DNA of 29,562 bases from a virus. Of this stretch, positions 21,061-29,069 are shown one piece after another. The notes under the pieces were generated by a model that saw only the letters and a program-made list of their open reading frames with translations, did no database searches and was not told where the DNA came from. Within the stretch, counting starts at the first letter, position 1. Each line of letters begins with the position of its first letter. The stretch covers positions 1 through 29,562 of IMG/VR virus record IMGVR_UViG_3300013104_000062. The stretch is one strand, 5' to 3'. The translations under genes and the position numbers were made by a program.

Positions 21061-23007
21061 TTAGTTCCAACTCTTGGGGCGTTCGCCCATCCAGTCGGGA
21101 CGATCGGCTTGCGTGGCTTGCTGCTGGGGTTCCGGAGTCGGCTCGGGCTCGGCAGGCGCGACAGCAAAAGCGCCTACCTCATGTGCGGCGGCACATTGGT
21201 ACACTTCGCAGTCGAAATAGTGATTTGGAGCGCCTGAAGTCTTGGTTACCCAATCAAGTTCTTTGCTCTGCGGATCAACGATCAAATGCTCGGCAGCTAC
21301 TTGGGCACAATAGTTGTCGTCAACCTCTTTATGCGGCAGCCATTTTGTTGCGTCGGGGTCGTTGATGAGACGGTCGAGCGTGTTTTTCAGCGCGAACGTA
21401 TCCAGCACCCATAAGACGATGCTCTTTTCCTTCTGGAAGCTCTTTTGAATCGGGAAATTCTGCCGGACACTGGCGCCCTTAATCGGTTTGATGCGCGCCG
21501 GGTCGGCGGCGGCAAACTCATAGACTTCCGCCGTGCGAGTGGAAGCGGTATCGACGTTCTTTCCACCGCCGGAGTCGATCAGCAGCCAACAGGGTTGCAC
21601 CTGGTCGCCTTGTTCGCGGACGAAAGCGCCGTCGATGGTGCTTTTCTTCAATTCTTCGAACGTGCTCACGATTCCGTGATGGATGAGCTGCGAGCGATTT
21701 TCATATCCCCACGCGCGAATCGTATATACGAAATAATCCTTTTGGGTGTCGGCGGTAGCAAACAGCCACACAGCCCACTTCGGAACGATGCGGGGGCCCG
21801 GCGACATCTTCGCTTTCTCTCGGATGATGTTCGCCTCGATTTTCCCGACCTGAATTTCAAAGGGCTCGGCAAGCCGGCTATTCCTGAAATTCATAGTTTT
21901 GGCCGGATCGTCCTTCGCCCGGATGAATTCCGCTGCGATCTCCGAAAAGTTGCGCCACGGGCTATACAAGCCGGAAATGTGGAAGCCCACGCGTTTTGCT
22001 TTCGGCCGCGGGCCGATCAACCGATCTTCCATCGTCCGGGACGTGAGTTCTTTGAAGCTGGCTACCGTTCCGTGATTTGAAATTGGCATCGGCTCGTCAT
22101 AGTCGCGGACCGTCTGCCCCTCGCTGGCCCAAACGCCACGCTCAAGCATTTTCTGTTTATGCGTTTCGGTGATTTTTCCTTTGCACCGCTCACACTCGTA
22201 ATAGGCAAGCTGCTGTTGCTCGATGGCGTCGGCATGCTTGATGTGGTTGACTCCCTCCGGAAGTTCTGGCCACTTCAATTGCGGAAAAACAAGGCGCTGA
22301 TATTGGCGGCAGTGCGGACAAGGCACCAAAAAATAGCGCTTGTCGCCGCACCGCTCAAACTCTTTCATGATTGCGCCGTCGCGCGTCGTCGGCGTGCTGG
22401 TGATGTAGTGGCGACGGCGGTGCAGGTAGGTGCCGGTGCGCTCGAATACAAGGCTGATGGGGTCTGCCGCACGGCCGGCGAACGGTGGAAACTTGTCCAC
22501 CTCGTCGCAATCGGCGTAGCGGCACGTATCGGCGGCAAGCGATTGCGGGGATCCCGCCCAGCCGCTGTATAGTGGCATCGTGTCCAGTTTGATCAGCGGA
22601 AGCGTGTTGTCGGAAGCGCGGGGGCTCATGTGGGCGCGGAGCGACTTGCAACCTTCAAGCAGCGGCCGAATTTTCGTTTTTATGTCTTTTTCGCAGGCCG
22701 CTTCGGATGGCTGTACTGTGATTTGTGGGCCGGGATCGACGTCAATTCGGTAGCCGGTATTGATGAGTCGAACCGTTGTGCCTCCGATGCGCGTCGGCTT
22801 GACGAAAACAATCTCCTGCACGCCTGGCTCAACGAAACAATCCACGATGCCACGCAAATAGGGGGTTCGGGAGAATCGAAACTTACCGGGCTCAGAGTTG
22901 CCTTCGCTCGGCAGGACAAATCGAGCCTCGGCCCACTGACTCGGAATCATTTTTCGCGGTGGGCGCCACGCATCCCGCCACGCCTGGACGATCCTGGTAT
23001 TCATCAC
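21061..23007 (-). CDS. Terminase large subunit, GpA-type
   Basis: This 648-residue packaging motor belongs to the GpA family. The N-terminus has WRPPRKMIPSQWAEARFVLP. The ATPase domain (about 30-345) has a Walker-A-like KPTRIGGT (70-77), a Walker B ending in DE (168-169), and a zinc-ribbon pair CPHC (229-232) and CERC (271-274). The nuclease domain starts near 410 with FATADTQKD (D419) and LLIDSGGG (D477). It translocates DNA with ATP and cuts it at each packaging round. GpA-type terminases usually act on cos sites. The start is one of two adjacent ATGs and overlaps terS by ATGA. Confidence 0.95.
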   Translation of the reverse strand: MMNTRIVQAWRDAWRPPRKMIPSQWAEARFVLPSEGNSEPGKFRFSRTPYLRGIVDCFVEPGVQEIVFVKPTRIGGTTVRLINTGYRIDVDPGPQITVQPSEAACEKDIKTKIRPLLEGCKSLRAHMSPRASDNTLPLIKLDTMPLYSGWAGSPQSLAADTCRYADCDEVDKFPPFAGRAADPISLVFERTGTYLHRRRHYITSTPTTRDGAIMKEFERCGDKRYFLVPCPHCRQYQRLVFPQLKWPELPEGVNHIKHADAIEQQQLAYYECERCKGKITETHKQKMLERGVWASEGQTVRDYDEPMPISNHGTVASFKELTSRTMEDRLIGPRPKAKRVGFHISGLYSPWRNFSEIAAEFIRAKDDPAKTMNFRNSRLAEPFEIQVGKIEANIIREKAKMSPGPRIVPKWAVWLFATADTQKDYFVYTIRAWGYENRSQLIHHGIVSTFEELKKSTIDGAFVREQGDQVQPCWLLIDSGGGKNVDTASTRTAEVYEFAAADPARIKPIKGASVRQNFPIQKSFQKEKSIVLWVLDTFALKNTLDRLINDPDATKWLPHKEVDDNYCAQVAAEHLIVDPQSKELDWVTKTSGAPNHYFDCEVYQCAAAHEVGAFAVAPAEPEPTPEPQQQATQADRPDWMGERPKSWN

Positions 23008-23501
23008 AGCGCGGCGATCTCGGTAAGGACTTCATTGATCCGCTCGTCGATCAGGGCTTGGCGTTCAGCAACGTCGCGCCCTTCCATCAGCGGGGCCACG
23101 GCGGCGCCGATGCCGATGAGGCGAAGCTTGGCCACGCCGAATTGCTCGGATATCCACTGGCGCATGTCTTGGATGGGGACAAGCTCGCCCTTTTCCTTGG
23201 CGACTTGAATTTCATATTTCTCGGCCAGCGCGTTTTCTTTGCGGAGTCGCGCGGCCTCGATATCGGGCGATGCCGTTCCCGGTCGGCCGACGGCACCGGT
23301 GATGTCGCTCTCTTTCATCCATGCGGCGACTTCGGCAAGATCGAAAAAATACGGCTTTCCCTTCGCGCCGCCGCCGTCTGCCGGGCATCCCTTGCCGCGC
23401 ACCCATGACAGAAGCGTTTTGGGGTGAATATCAAGCTGCTCGGCGACTTCTTCGGCCGAAAGGCTGCGCTTGGATTTTGGTTTTGCGCCGGTGGAAAACA
23501 T
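23004..23501 (-). CDS. Terminase small subunit (Nu1-like)
   Basis: This 165-residue protein has an N-terminal winged/MerR-like helix-turn-helix, LSAEEVAEQLDIHPKTLLSWVRGKGCP (about 15-41), then a beta-wing (KPYFFDLAEVAAWM) and a basic linker. A C-terminal helical region (about 80-165) with FGVAKLRLIGI and VAERQALIDERINEVL would mediate oligomerisation and binding to the large subunit. This matches lambda gpNu1-type small terminase. Its start overlaps the stop of the large spike gene (TGATG) and its stop overlaps the terL start (ATGA), so there is no non-coding space for a cos site next to it. Confidence 0.85.
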   Translation of the reverse strand: MFSTGAKPKSKRSLSAEEVAEQLDIHPKTLLSWVRGKGCPADGGGAKGKPYFFDLAEVAAWMKESDITGAVGRPGTASPDIEAARLRKENALAEKYEIQVAKEKGELVPIQDMRQWISEQFGVAKLRLIGIGAAVAPLMEGRDVAERQALIDERINEVLTEIAAL

Positions 23502-25906
23502 CAGGAATAAGAGCCAAGCAAATCGGGCAGGGCATAAGGCCCGCTGGTCGGCACGATGGCCGAATTGGGCGAGCCGGTTGTCGTCCAGTATTCGAAGCCC
23601 CAGCCGATCGGCAGAGCGATCTGCACCAGCCCATTCACGTCACTGGTCACCTGCGTAGCGACCTCGTTGAATGCGTCACCAGTTGCGCCAGCCGGCGGCG
23701 TGGTCAACTCGAATTGCACAATCACGCCGCTCTGTGCCGCGCCGGAAATGGTCCGTGTGGTGAGATAGACCGTCGTCGTGTTCGGCGGGCCGACAACAAA
23801 GCTGATCGCGTTGCCTGTAATCGTCTGCGTTGTCGTCCCGTTGACGGTCAAGCTCGTGTTGCCGAATAGCATGCCGGCAGTGATTGCCGCTGCGACAGTG
23901 TAACTACCGTTCTGCGCTCCGAACGTCGCCACGCCGCTTGCGTTGGCTCGTCCCGATCCGATGCCGACAAGAGTAAACTCCACGTTCGGTACGGGGTTGC
24001 TATCGGCATCGACAAAAGTGAGCGTCACGGACGATGGGCCGGACAATCCACCTCCACCGCCGCCAGTTGGAGCATTAGCCAAAGCGCCGGAGGTGAACTG
24101 ATTCGCCGTCACCATCGCATTCCATTCGGTGATGAAGGCCAGCAATTCCTTGCCGATGCTGCCGTTGGTCGTGAAATCGCTTCCGGCAGTCAGATCCTGC
24201 CAGAGCTGCGTTGCAATCTGCACGGCCGTCGGCGGAGCCACGCTGAGGCTATAACCGGTCTTATCGTTGTTGGTGCCAACGGTGACCGCCGTCTGCGGCG
24301 TGCTCTTGACGTTATTGGAACCATCGAACGTGAGTTTGTCGGTGACCGCCTTGATCGCATTGACCGCCGTCGTCGGATCGGTGCGGCCCAGCAAAGTGAC
24401 CAGATCGCTCAATGCGGTAACGATGTCTGCGTTATCCGGCGCGACGTAGGAGCTGGCGGCAAGCCGGCTGCTCACCGTCGCATCCAGATCATCCAGCTTC
24501 ACGGCGCGGGCGGCTGTATATCCCTGATTCGTCAGGTACGTTCCCGGATCCTGATTGGTCGCATAGCTGCTGACATTCACATCCGGCACCACTTCGCTAA
24601 GCGTGCCGTTGGTAATGACCTTTGTTGGGTCATAGGGCGAATTTTCCGCCACAATGAACGTCCCTGAATCGGTCACCAGGTTGCCGATCGTGGCTCCATC
24701 CACATTCAAATAAATCGGGGAGTCGATGAGGGTGATGCGCGATCCGGCGGTCGAAACGTGCTCGGCATGGATCATCTTCGTGACGCGGCTGGCGTTGGTG
24801 TCGATCGCGATGTTCTGCGCGGGGCAACGGACCAACGTAACCTGCGCGCCTTCGGAGCATTGAACGGTGCTATTGGCATTGGGCGTACTCGTCGCGTTGT
24901 GCGCCTTGGTGAACAGCGTCGTATCCTCGACGACGACATTCACGGCACTGCTCTGGGCGAAGATGCAATCCCAATTACTGATCAACTCACAGCGGCGCAC
25001 CAGAACATTCGTGGCATTCGTGCAGTAGAGGGCGTCCGTGATGCCGATGACCCGCACACGTTCGATCAGCAGGCTGGTCGTTCCAGATTGATCGCTAATC
25101 GGAAGCTGGAAAACGCCATCGGCTGAAACCGTCTGCACCGTCAAATCGCAGATCGTGCCCGTGTTCGCCCAGAGCGTCCCCTTCGTGTTGCCAAACGGAT
25201 TGTAGGAGCCGGTGATGATCGTCTGATCCATCCCCGCGCCCGCCAGCGTGACACCCGCCGGCATTTGCCACCAGGTTGCGCCGACGGCGCAGGTCCCCGC
25301 GCAGACGAAAACCAGATCGCCCGCACTGGCCGCATGCGCTCCGCCTACGGCGGTCGGAAGGATCGTGGCGAAGGGCGAAGCCCACGTCCCGGTATTCGAA
25401 TCGCTGCCGCGGATCGGATCGACGATCCAGACTGTGCCGGTGATGCCGTAGCGGATTTGCAGGGAAGTGACTTGAGCCGCCGCGCCCAGCTTCGCGGAAA
25501 TATCGCCGTTGGCATCGAGCGTCGGAAGCCCGCCGCTGGCGGTACCCGCTGTCATTTGCGGCACGGCCCCGCCATTGATGCTGGCCGAGAATTCCGACCA
25601 GAGCGCCGGCACGTCCACGTTATCTACGTCCGTTGAAGTGCCGGTGTAATGCGCGGTGGCGAGGTAGTCCGCGGCCGGGTCGAGGCCGGAGACACCGACG
25701 ACGTAGAGCCCTTTGTTGTTGGTACTATCGACTTCCGTGACGCTGCCCACCGTGATCGCGCCGCCAGTGGAAACGGTCGTGATCGTGGGCGAGCTGCTGC
25801 GCGTCAGCTTTTTCACGGTGACCGTGATCGAGCCCGATTTGCCCGTCACGCCCGCGCCGGACTTGGCGAACTGGAAGAAGAAGTTGAGGCTTGCGGACCA
25901 ACTCAT
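23501..25906 (-). CDS. Large tail spike / receptor-binding protein with beta-helix
   Basis: This 801-residue, beta-rich protein shows several regions. Residues 1-140 form an N-terminal fibre head. Residues about 165-430 contain GSDSNTGTWASPFATI and FVCAGTC, followed by repeats of TL-x-N/D and V-x-V ladders, the entry and body of a right-handed beta-helix. A Ser/Asp/Ala linker (about 440-600) follows, with LDDLDATVSSRL and AIKAVTDKL elements common in fibres. After a GGGGGG hinge come two Ig/carboxypeptidase-regulatory-like domains (about 645-800). It probably adheres to or degrades a host surface glycan. The gene lies upstream of the terminase, unlike most siphoviruses. No Shine-Dalgarno is evident; a heptanucleotide repeat precedes its start. 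Confidence 0.75.
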   Translation of the reverse strand: MSWSASLNFFFQFAKSGAGVTGKSGSITVTVKKLTRSSSPTITTVSTGGAITVGSVTEVDSTNNKGLYVVGVSGLDPAADYLATAHYTGTSTDVDNVDVPALWSEFSASINGGAVPQMTAGTASGGLPTLDANGDISAKLGAAAQVTSLQIRYGITGTVWIVDPIRGSDSNTGTWASPFATILPTAVGGAHAASAGDLVFVCAGTCAVGATWWQMPAGVTLAGAGMDQTIITGSYNPFGNTKGTLWANTGTICDLTVQTVSADGVFQLPISDQSGTTSLLIERVRVIGITDALYCTNATNVLVRRCELISNWDCIFAQSSAVNVVVEDTTLFTKAHNATSTPNANSTVQCSEGAQVTLVRCPAQNIAIDTNASRVTKMIHAEHVSTAGSRITLIDSPIYLNVDGATIGNLVTDSGTFIVAENSPYDPTKVITNGTLSEVVPDVNVSSYATNQDPGTYLTNQGYTAARAVKLDDLDATVSSRLAASSYVAPDNADIVTALSDLVTLLGRTDPTTAVNAIKAVTDKLTFDGSNNVKSTPQTAVTVGTNNDKTGYSLSVAPPTAVQIATQLWQDLTAGSDFTTNGSIGKELLAFITEWNAMVTANQFTSGALANAPTGGGGGGLSGPSSVTLTFVDADSNPVPNVEFTLVGIGSGRANASGVATFGAQNGSYTVAAAITAGMLFGNTSLTVNGTTTQTITGNAISFVVGPPNTTTVYLTTRTISGAAQSGVIVQFELTTPPAGATGDAFNEVATQVTSDVNGLVQIALPIGWGFEYWTTTGSPNSAIVPTSGPYALPDLLGSYS

Positions 25907-25909
25907 GTT

Positions 25910-25942
25910 CTAGAGACTCGAGACTAGAAACTGGAAACTAGA
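25910..25942 (-). repeat. Heptanucleotide tandem repeat (TCNAGTY)
   Basis: Minus-strand bases read TCTAGTT-TCCAGTT-TCTAGTC-TCGAGTC-TCTAG, 4.7 copies of a 7-base unit. The repeat fills the gap between two tail-fibre-type genes and includes the upstream gene's TAG stop. Short heptamer repeats of this type are known in several bacterial genomes. Confidence 0.75.
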
Positions 25943-26231
25943 CAGTGGCAGCGGCGACGGTGTTATTGCCGACCGTTTGCAGGGCCTGGAATTCGGCCGT
26001 GAGTGCCGACGCTTCGGCGTTGTTGTTGGCCAGTGCCTGATTCGACGGCGCGGCGTTCGCGGCGTTGGCGATGTCGGTGAAGGTCGGGCCGTAGGTCGTG
26101 CCGATGGCCGCCAGATCAGCGATGGCCGATTGGAATTGCGCCTTGGCCACTTGCATCTTCTGCCGCGCCGCCACGAGCGCCGAGGTCGCACCGGAAAGAG
26201 CCTGAACCTGTTGAGAGAAAGTGGTTGCCAT
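25938..26231 (-). CDS. Small helical tail-fibre-associated protein, 97 aa
   Basis: This 97-residue protein is almost wholly helical and rich in Ala, Gln, Thr and Asn. An N-terminal amphipathic helix (FSQQVQALSGATSALVAARQKM) is followed by two more helices with a YGPTF loop (about 48-52). The Ala/Gln heptads suggest a trimeric coiled coil. It lies 3 bases after the LamG adhesin gene and 31 bases before the spike gene, so it may link fibres or act as a fibre chaperone. No family is recognised. Confidence 0.65.
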   Translation of the reverse strand: MATTFSQQVQALSGATSALVAARQKMQVAKAQFQSAIADLAAIGTTYGPTFTDIANAANAAPSNQALANNNAEASALTAEFQALQTVGNNTVAAATV

Positions 26232-26234
26232 GAG

Positions 26235-26999
26235 TTAAATCCCTGCGGCGTAGTGCGCCGCGATCCGTGTTGAAGAAAGCGTCGTGCTGTAAAGTGCTAC
26301 CTCGTCAACTTCGCCGGCAAAAAACAGCGATGCGGACACATCGTGGGCGATATTGAAATTACCGAGATTCGCAGCACTATCGAGCGAAGTCGCGGGAGTG
26401 GTCGGCCAAGAGAGCGATTGTGCAACGGCATCTATGTACGCGACAATCCTAGCGGTCGGGCCTTGGGTGCCATCGTAAGCCAAAACAAGATGATGCGTTC
26501 CCGTCCCCCCCAACGCACAGAATCCATAGCCGAAAGACCCGCCATTCTCAGCGACCCAATAGATGTTGCCGTCGCTGTACCAGGAGATTTCAAATCGCGA
26601 ACCGTTGACGGCGTTAAATCCGACCTCGAATGTGTCGCTCGCAGATGTGCGATTCACCCATGCCTCGATCGTGCCATGGCTCGCGCCAGCAAAAACCGAT
26701 TTCACCGTCGCCTCGGCGACATACCCGCTACTTCCGTTGAAAAGAGCGCAAGTATCCGGATCCGCTATGAGTCCGCTTTGCCCTAACGTTCCGCCGGTCC
26801 ACGATCCGCTTCCCGGCGTATACGTACCATTATGCCCGTTGCCGCTGGAATCGATTGCGGTCGTCCCGCTGCCTTCCCCGAGCCGCCAATACGCGACCGG
26901 CGAATCGGCCAACACAGCCGCTGCATAGGCGCTCGCCACCGCCGCCACTTTCGGCGGCGTCCACAGCGGCATCAGAGATTGGGACAGGGGAGAGAGCAT
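26235..26999 (-). CDS. LamG/concanavalin-like adhesin (tail fibre)
   Basis: This 254-residue protein has an N-terminal segment of about 30 residues and then a LamG-like jelly roll (about 35-254). Diagnostic features are SPVAYWRLGEGSGTTAIDSSGNGHNGTY, ALFNGSSGYV, GTIEAWVNR, HHLVLAYDG and FFAGEVDEVALYSTTLSSTRIAAHY. These are the L-G-E-x-S, F-x-G-x-x-x-Y, W and D-E-V-x-x-Y elements typical of LamG_3 domains. Such domains bind glycans or other surface ligands, so this is probably a phage adsorption protein. It sits upstream of the beta-helix spike and the terminase. The start (26999, or an internal ATG nine residues later) lacks a clear ribosome site. Confidence 0.8.
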   Translation of the reverse strand: MLSPLSQSLMPLWTPPKVAAVASAYAAAVLADSPVAYWRLGEGSGTTAIDSSGNGHNGTYTPGSGSWTGGTLGQSGLIADPDTCALFNGSSGYVAEATVKSVFAGASHGTIEAWVNRTSASDTFEVGFNAVNGSRFEISWYSDGNIYWVAENGGSFGYGFCALGGTGTHHLVLAYDGTQGPTARIVAYIDAVAQSLSWPTTPATSLDSAANLGNFNIAHDVSASLFFAGEVDEVALYSTTLSSTRIAAHYAAGI

Positions 27000-27059
27000 T
27001 CAAATGAAGCTCGCCCGGCCGGCAGACTCACGACCGGGCGTAGCTCACCGCAAACCCCT

Positions 27060-27557
27060 TCATTGGCAACGATGCGCGATCGCGTTGACCGTTTGTTCCG
27101 GACTGGTCGCAAGCAAAACCTGAATGCGATGGCAATCGCGATGATCGAAGCGCACTTCAGCTATCCGGTTTGTGGCGGGCGAATTCACTTCAAGCTCGTT
27201 GACAAAAACCCTGGAAATGGCAATCTCGCTGACGAACCTATGTTCGATGCTGATCGGCGTACGCTTCACGCCATTTACTGGGCCAAAGGTCAAATTCAGA
27301 TTGGCAAATGGGACCGGAATCCATAGCGGATCGTTGTGGCCGGGGAGCATTCTCCATCCGACAATCCACGCAACAGCTCCGGCGCCGATCGGGCCTTTGC
27401 CAAAGAACGTCAGCGAGATTTTGCGGTGGTCGCCAGGGCCGATGACTAGGACTCCATCGCCCTTTGGATCATCGGACTGCGTGACGGGAACCGCGATATG
27501 GTTCGCCGTGGCGTCCTTGGGAAAGAGAATTGAAGCGTGGATTTCAGGGGCTGGCAT
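27060..27557 (-). CDS. Hypothetical phage protein, 165 aa, beta-rich
   Basis: This 165-residue soluble, beta-rich protein has motifs VLVIGPGDHRKISLTFFG, VAWIVGWRMLPGHNDPLWIPVPF and VNELEVNSPATN. No signal peptide, transmembrane helix or catalytic pattern is seen. It lies upstream of the LamG adhesin and after the 307-residue protein; a GAGG ribosome site sits 7 bases before ATG 27557. A virion or baseplate-like role is possible from context only. Confidence 0.65.
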   Translation of the reverse strand: MPAPEIHASILFPKDATANHIAVPVTQSDDPKGDGVLVIGPGDHRKISLTFFGKGPIGAGAVAWIVGWRMLPGHNDPLWIPVPFANLNLTFGPVNGVKRTPISIEHRFVSEIAISRVFVNELEVNSPATNRIAEVRFDHRDCHRIQVLLATSPEQTVNAIAHRCQ

Positions 27558-27575
27558 GTTGAATCCTCGAAGAAG

Positions 27576-28499
27576 TTACGCGGGCACGGCTACGCGGTAG
27601 TCTTTGTGGGTGATTCCGTTCTTTGCCTTGCCGCGCATGTGGGGCGGATGAAAGAATCGACCGCTGTACTTGCCGAACAAGAGGCCCTTGCCGAACTCGG
27701 GGCCATATTTCGCGTAGCCGCCGCGGCACTTGTGGAGTGGCATCAAGCCTTTGTTGACCGCGTCTTTTGCTTCGCGGATATATTCACGTAGCGGCTTATC
27801 CCACACGTTCACCGTCCGGAATTTGTAGCCGCCTTCGCGTTCGCCGAACTTGCGCAGGCAGTGCTTGGCGTGGCGGGCGTCGATTGGCTGCTCGTCAGTG
27901 GTGACGTTTTTTGTGTGCAGCATGCTGATGATGGCAGCCATCAAGCCCGCTTGAAACGACTGGTCGTCTCGCCATTGCGATCTTTGCAAGTCGTTCCAGT
28001 GCTCGTGCTCATATGGCGTGAAGAGTTTGCAATCTTTCGTCATGCGCCCATCAATGCCGATCTCGAACGTAACGGCACCATAGCCAATAACTGGCGGGGT
28101 CCCGTCAATCGCTTGGGCTAAAACCAGAGCGAAGGAGCCCGGCATGTCAGCAGTTGGGTAATGATCCACAAGGACTAGCGCGCCGCATCGGCCCTTGCCG
28201 CTCGGGTCGACGTGCGGCGGGTACCCATACTCAATCCACATTCGGCTGAACGGCGGGGTGACAATGTCGGCTTCATCCCATGGCGATTTTTCGGGTTCGG
28301 ACGAGTCGAAGAGGGATTGCACAACGTCATCCGCCCAAATAATTTCCGCCAAGCGCATGTTTCGAAGGAATTCTGCGCGCTGCGCGTCCTTGAAGCCGAT
28401 GGCGAATTTCCCGCCTTCAGCGGCAATGCGTTGGTACAGCCGCGGGCGAGGATCGGACAGACGGCCTAGATATGGCTCGTCGATTAACGTGGCAGGCAT
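27576..28499 (-). CDS. Conserved phage protein of unknown function, 307 aa
   Basis: The start at ATG 28499 is preferred, with AGGA 10 bases upstream; the open frame extends to 28559. The 307-residue protein ends in HKCRGGYAKY, LLFGKYSGRFFHPPHMRG, KNGITHKDYRV. This C-terminal block is similar to a recurrent phage protein family with H-x-C-R-G-H-F...PLFGK...G-x-F/Y-W...V-R-G...KDY. Its role is not established to my knowledge. The N-terminal half has VVQSLFDSSEPEKSPWDEADIVTPP and VDHYPT. It is probably a soluble enzyme or DNA-related protein. Confidence 0.65.
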   Translation of the reverse strand: MPATLIDEPYLGRLSDPRPRLYQRIAAEGGKFAIGFKDAQRAEFLRNMRLAEIIWADDVVQSLFDSSEPEKSPWDEADIVTPPFSRMWIEYGYPPHVDPSGKGRCGALVLVDHYPTADMPGSFALVLAQAIDGTPPVIGYGAVTFEIGIDGRMTKDCKLFTPYEHEHWNDLQRSQWRDDQSFQAGLMAAIISMLHTKNVTTDEQPIDARHAKHCLRKFGEREGGYKFRTVNVWDKPLREYIREAKDAVNKGLMPLHKCRGGYAKYGPEFGKGLLFGKYSGRFFHPPHMRGKAKNGITHKDYRVAVPA

Positions 28500-28518
28500 G
28501 TGGGTTTGTCCTATTGAT

Positions 28519-28812
28519 TCATGCGAGTTGGCCAAGCACGAGCCGGCGCGGCGGCGCAAGGCGGATCACTCGCAGGGTGGTGTCGTGGGGTAGCCGTGGC
28601 TCGAAGTCGCCGCGCGGCGGCCAGCCGACCAATGATGCGCAATCGGGACAGCGATCGCCTTGGTCAAGGTAGACTGTTGGCGTCCATGCTCGGCAGAGCG
28701 GATTAGAGCACCGCCGTTCGTGGCAATGAGCCGAGATACCAATCAATCGAAGTTCGTGGGGCGAAATAAAACGGAAGCGGGCAGCGCCGCGATCTGGCCG
28801 CCAGCCAGCCAA
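28519..28812 (-). CDS. Probable small zinc-ribbon protein
   Basis: This frame encodes up to 97 residues from a TTG at 28812; no ATG is available, so the true start is uncertain. The central part is HCHERRCSNPLC ... RCPDC, with Cys/His spacing of a zinc ribbon. The C-terminus is basic (VIRLAPPRRLVL). The stop lies 19 bases before the start of the 307-residue gene. The first 20 residues overlap another plausible frame (28743-28946), so the N-terminus may be wrong. Confidence 0.5.
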   Translation of the reverse strand: MAGWRPDRGAARFRFISPHELRLIGISAHCHERRCSNPLCRAWTPTVYLDQGDRCPDCASLVGWPPRGDFEPRLPHDTTLRVIRLAPPRRLVLGQLA

Positions 28813-29069
28813 TACTGGATCAGTGAGTCAACCACTGCCGATGATTGCGGCGTGGGACGGCTCCGGCGGGCGCGCGGCGTTCGGGACGGCTGACGCATCG
28901 AACGGGGTGTGCGTGCTGGCGTCGGAATGATCGGGGCTGGAATCACGGCAAAAAGTGTGGACGGACCTTTAGCGATCCCGTCCCGCTCAGGGACAGGCGA
29001 AAAGGGCGAAGTTGTGTGGCTGGCATTTCTTCATGCCTTCACTCTAAGGCGCAGAAGTGGACGTTTTTG

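Noticed and set aside
21445-22080. 211-codon plus-strand frame opposite the terminase
   Set aside because: The terminase on the other strand has clear Walker and nuclease motifs; the antisense frame is a shadow.
28743-28812. Second programmed frameshift joining the two overlapping frames
   Set aside because: No X XXY YYZ heptamer in phase was found; the T TTA TTT-like stretch does not allow tandem slippage.
28743-28946. 67-codon frame as a firm gene
   Set aside because: The start is a GTG without ribosome site, the composition is Pro/Arg-rich low complexity, and it overlaps the zinc-ribbon frame. I kept it only as a note.
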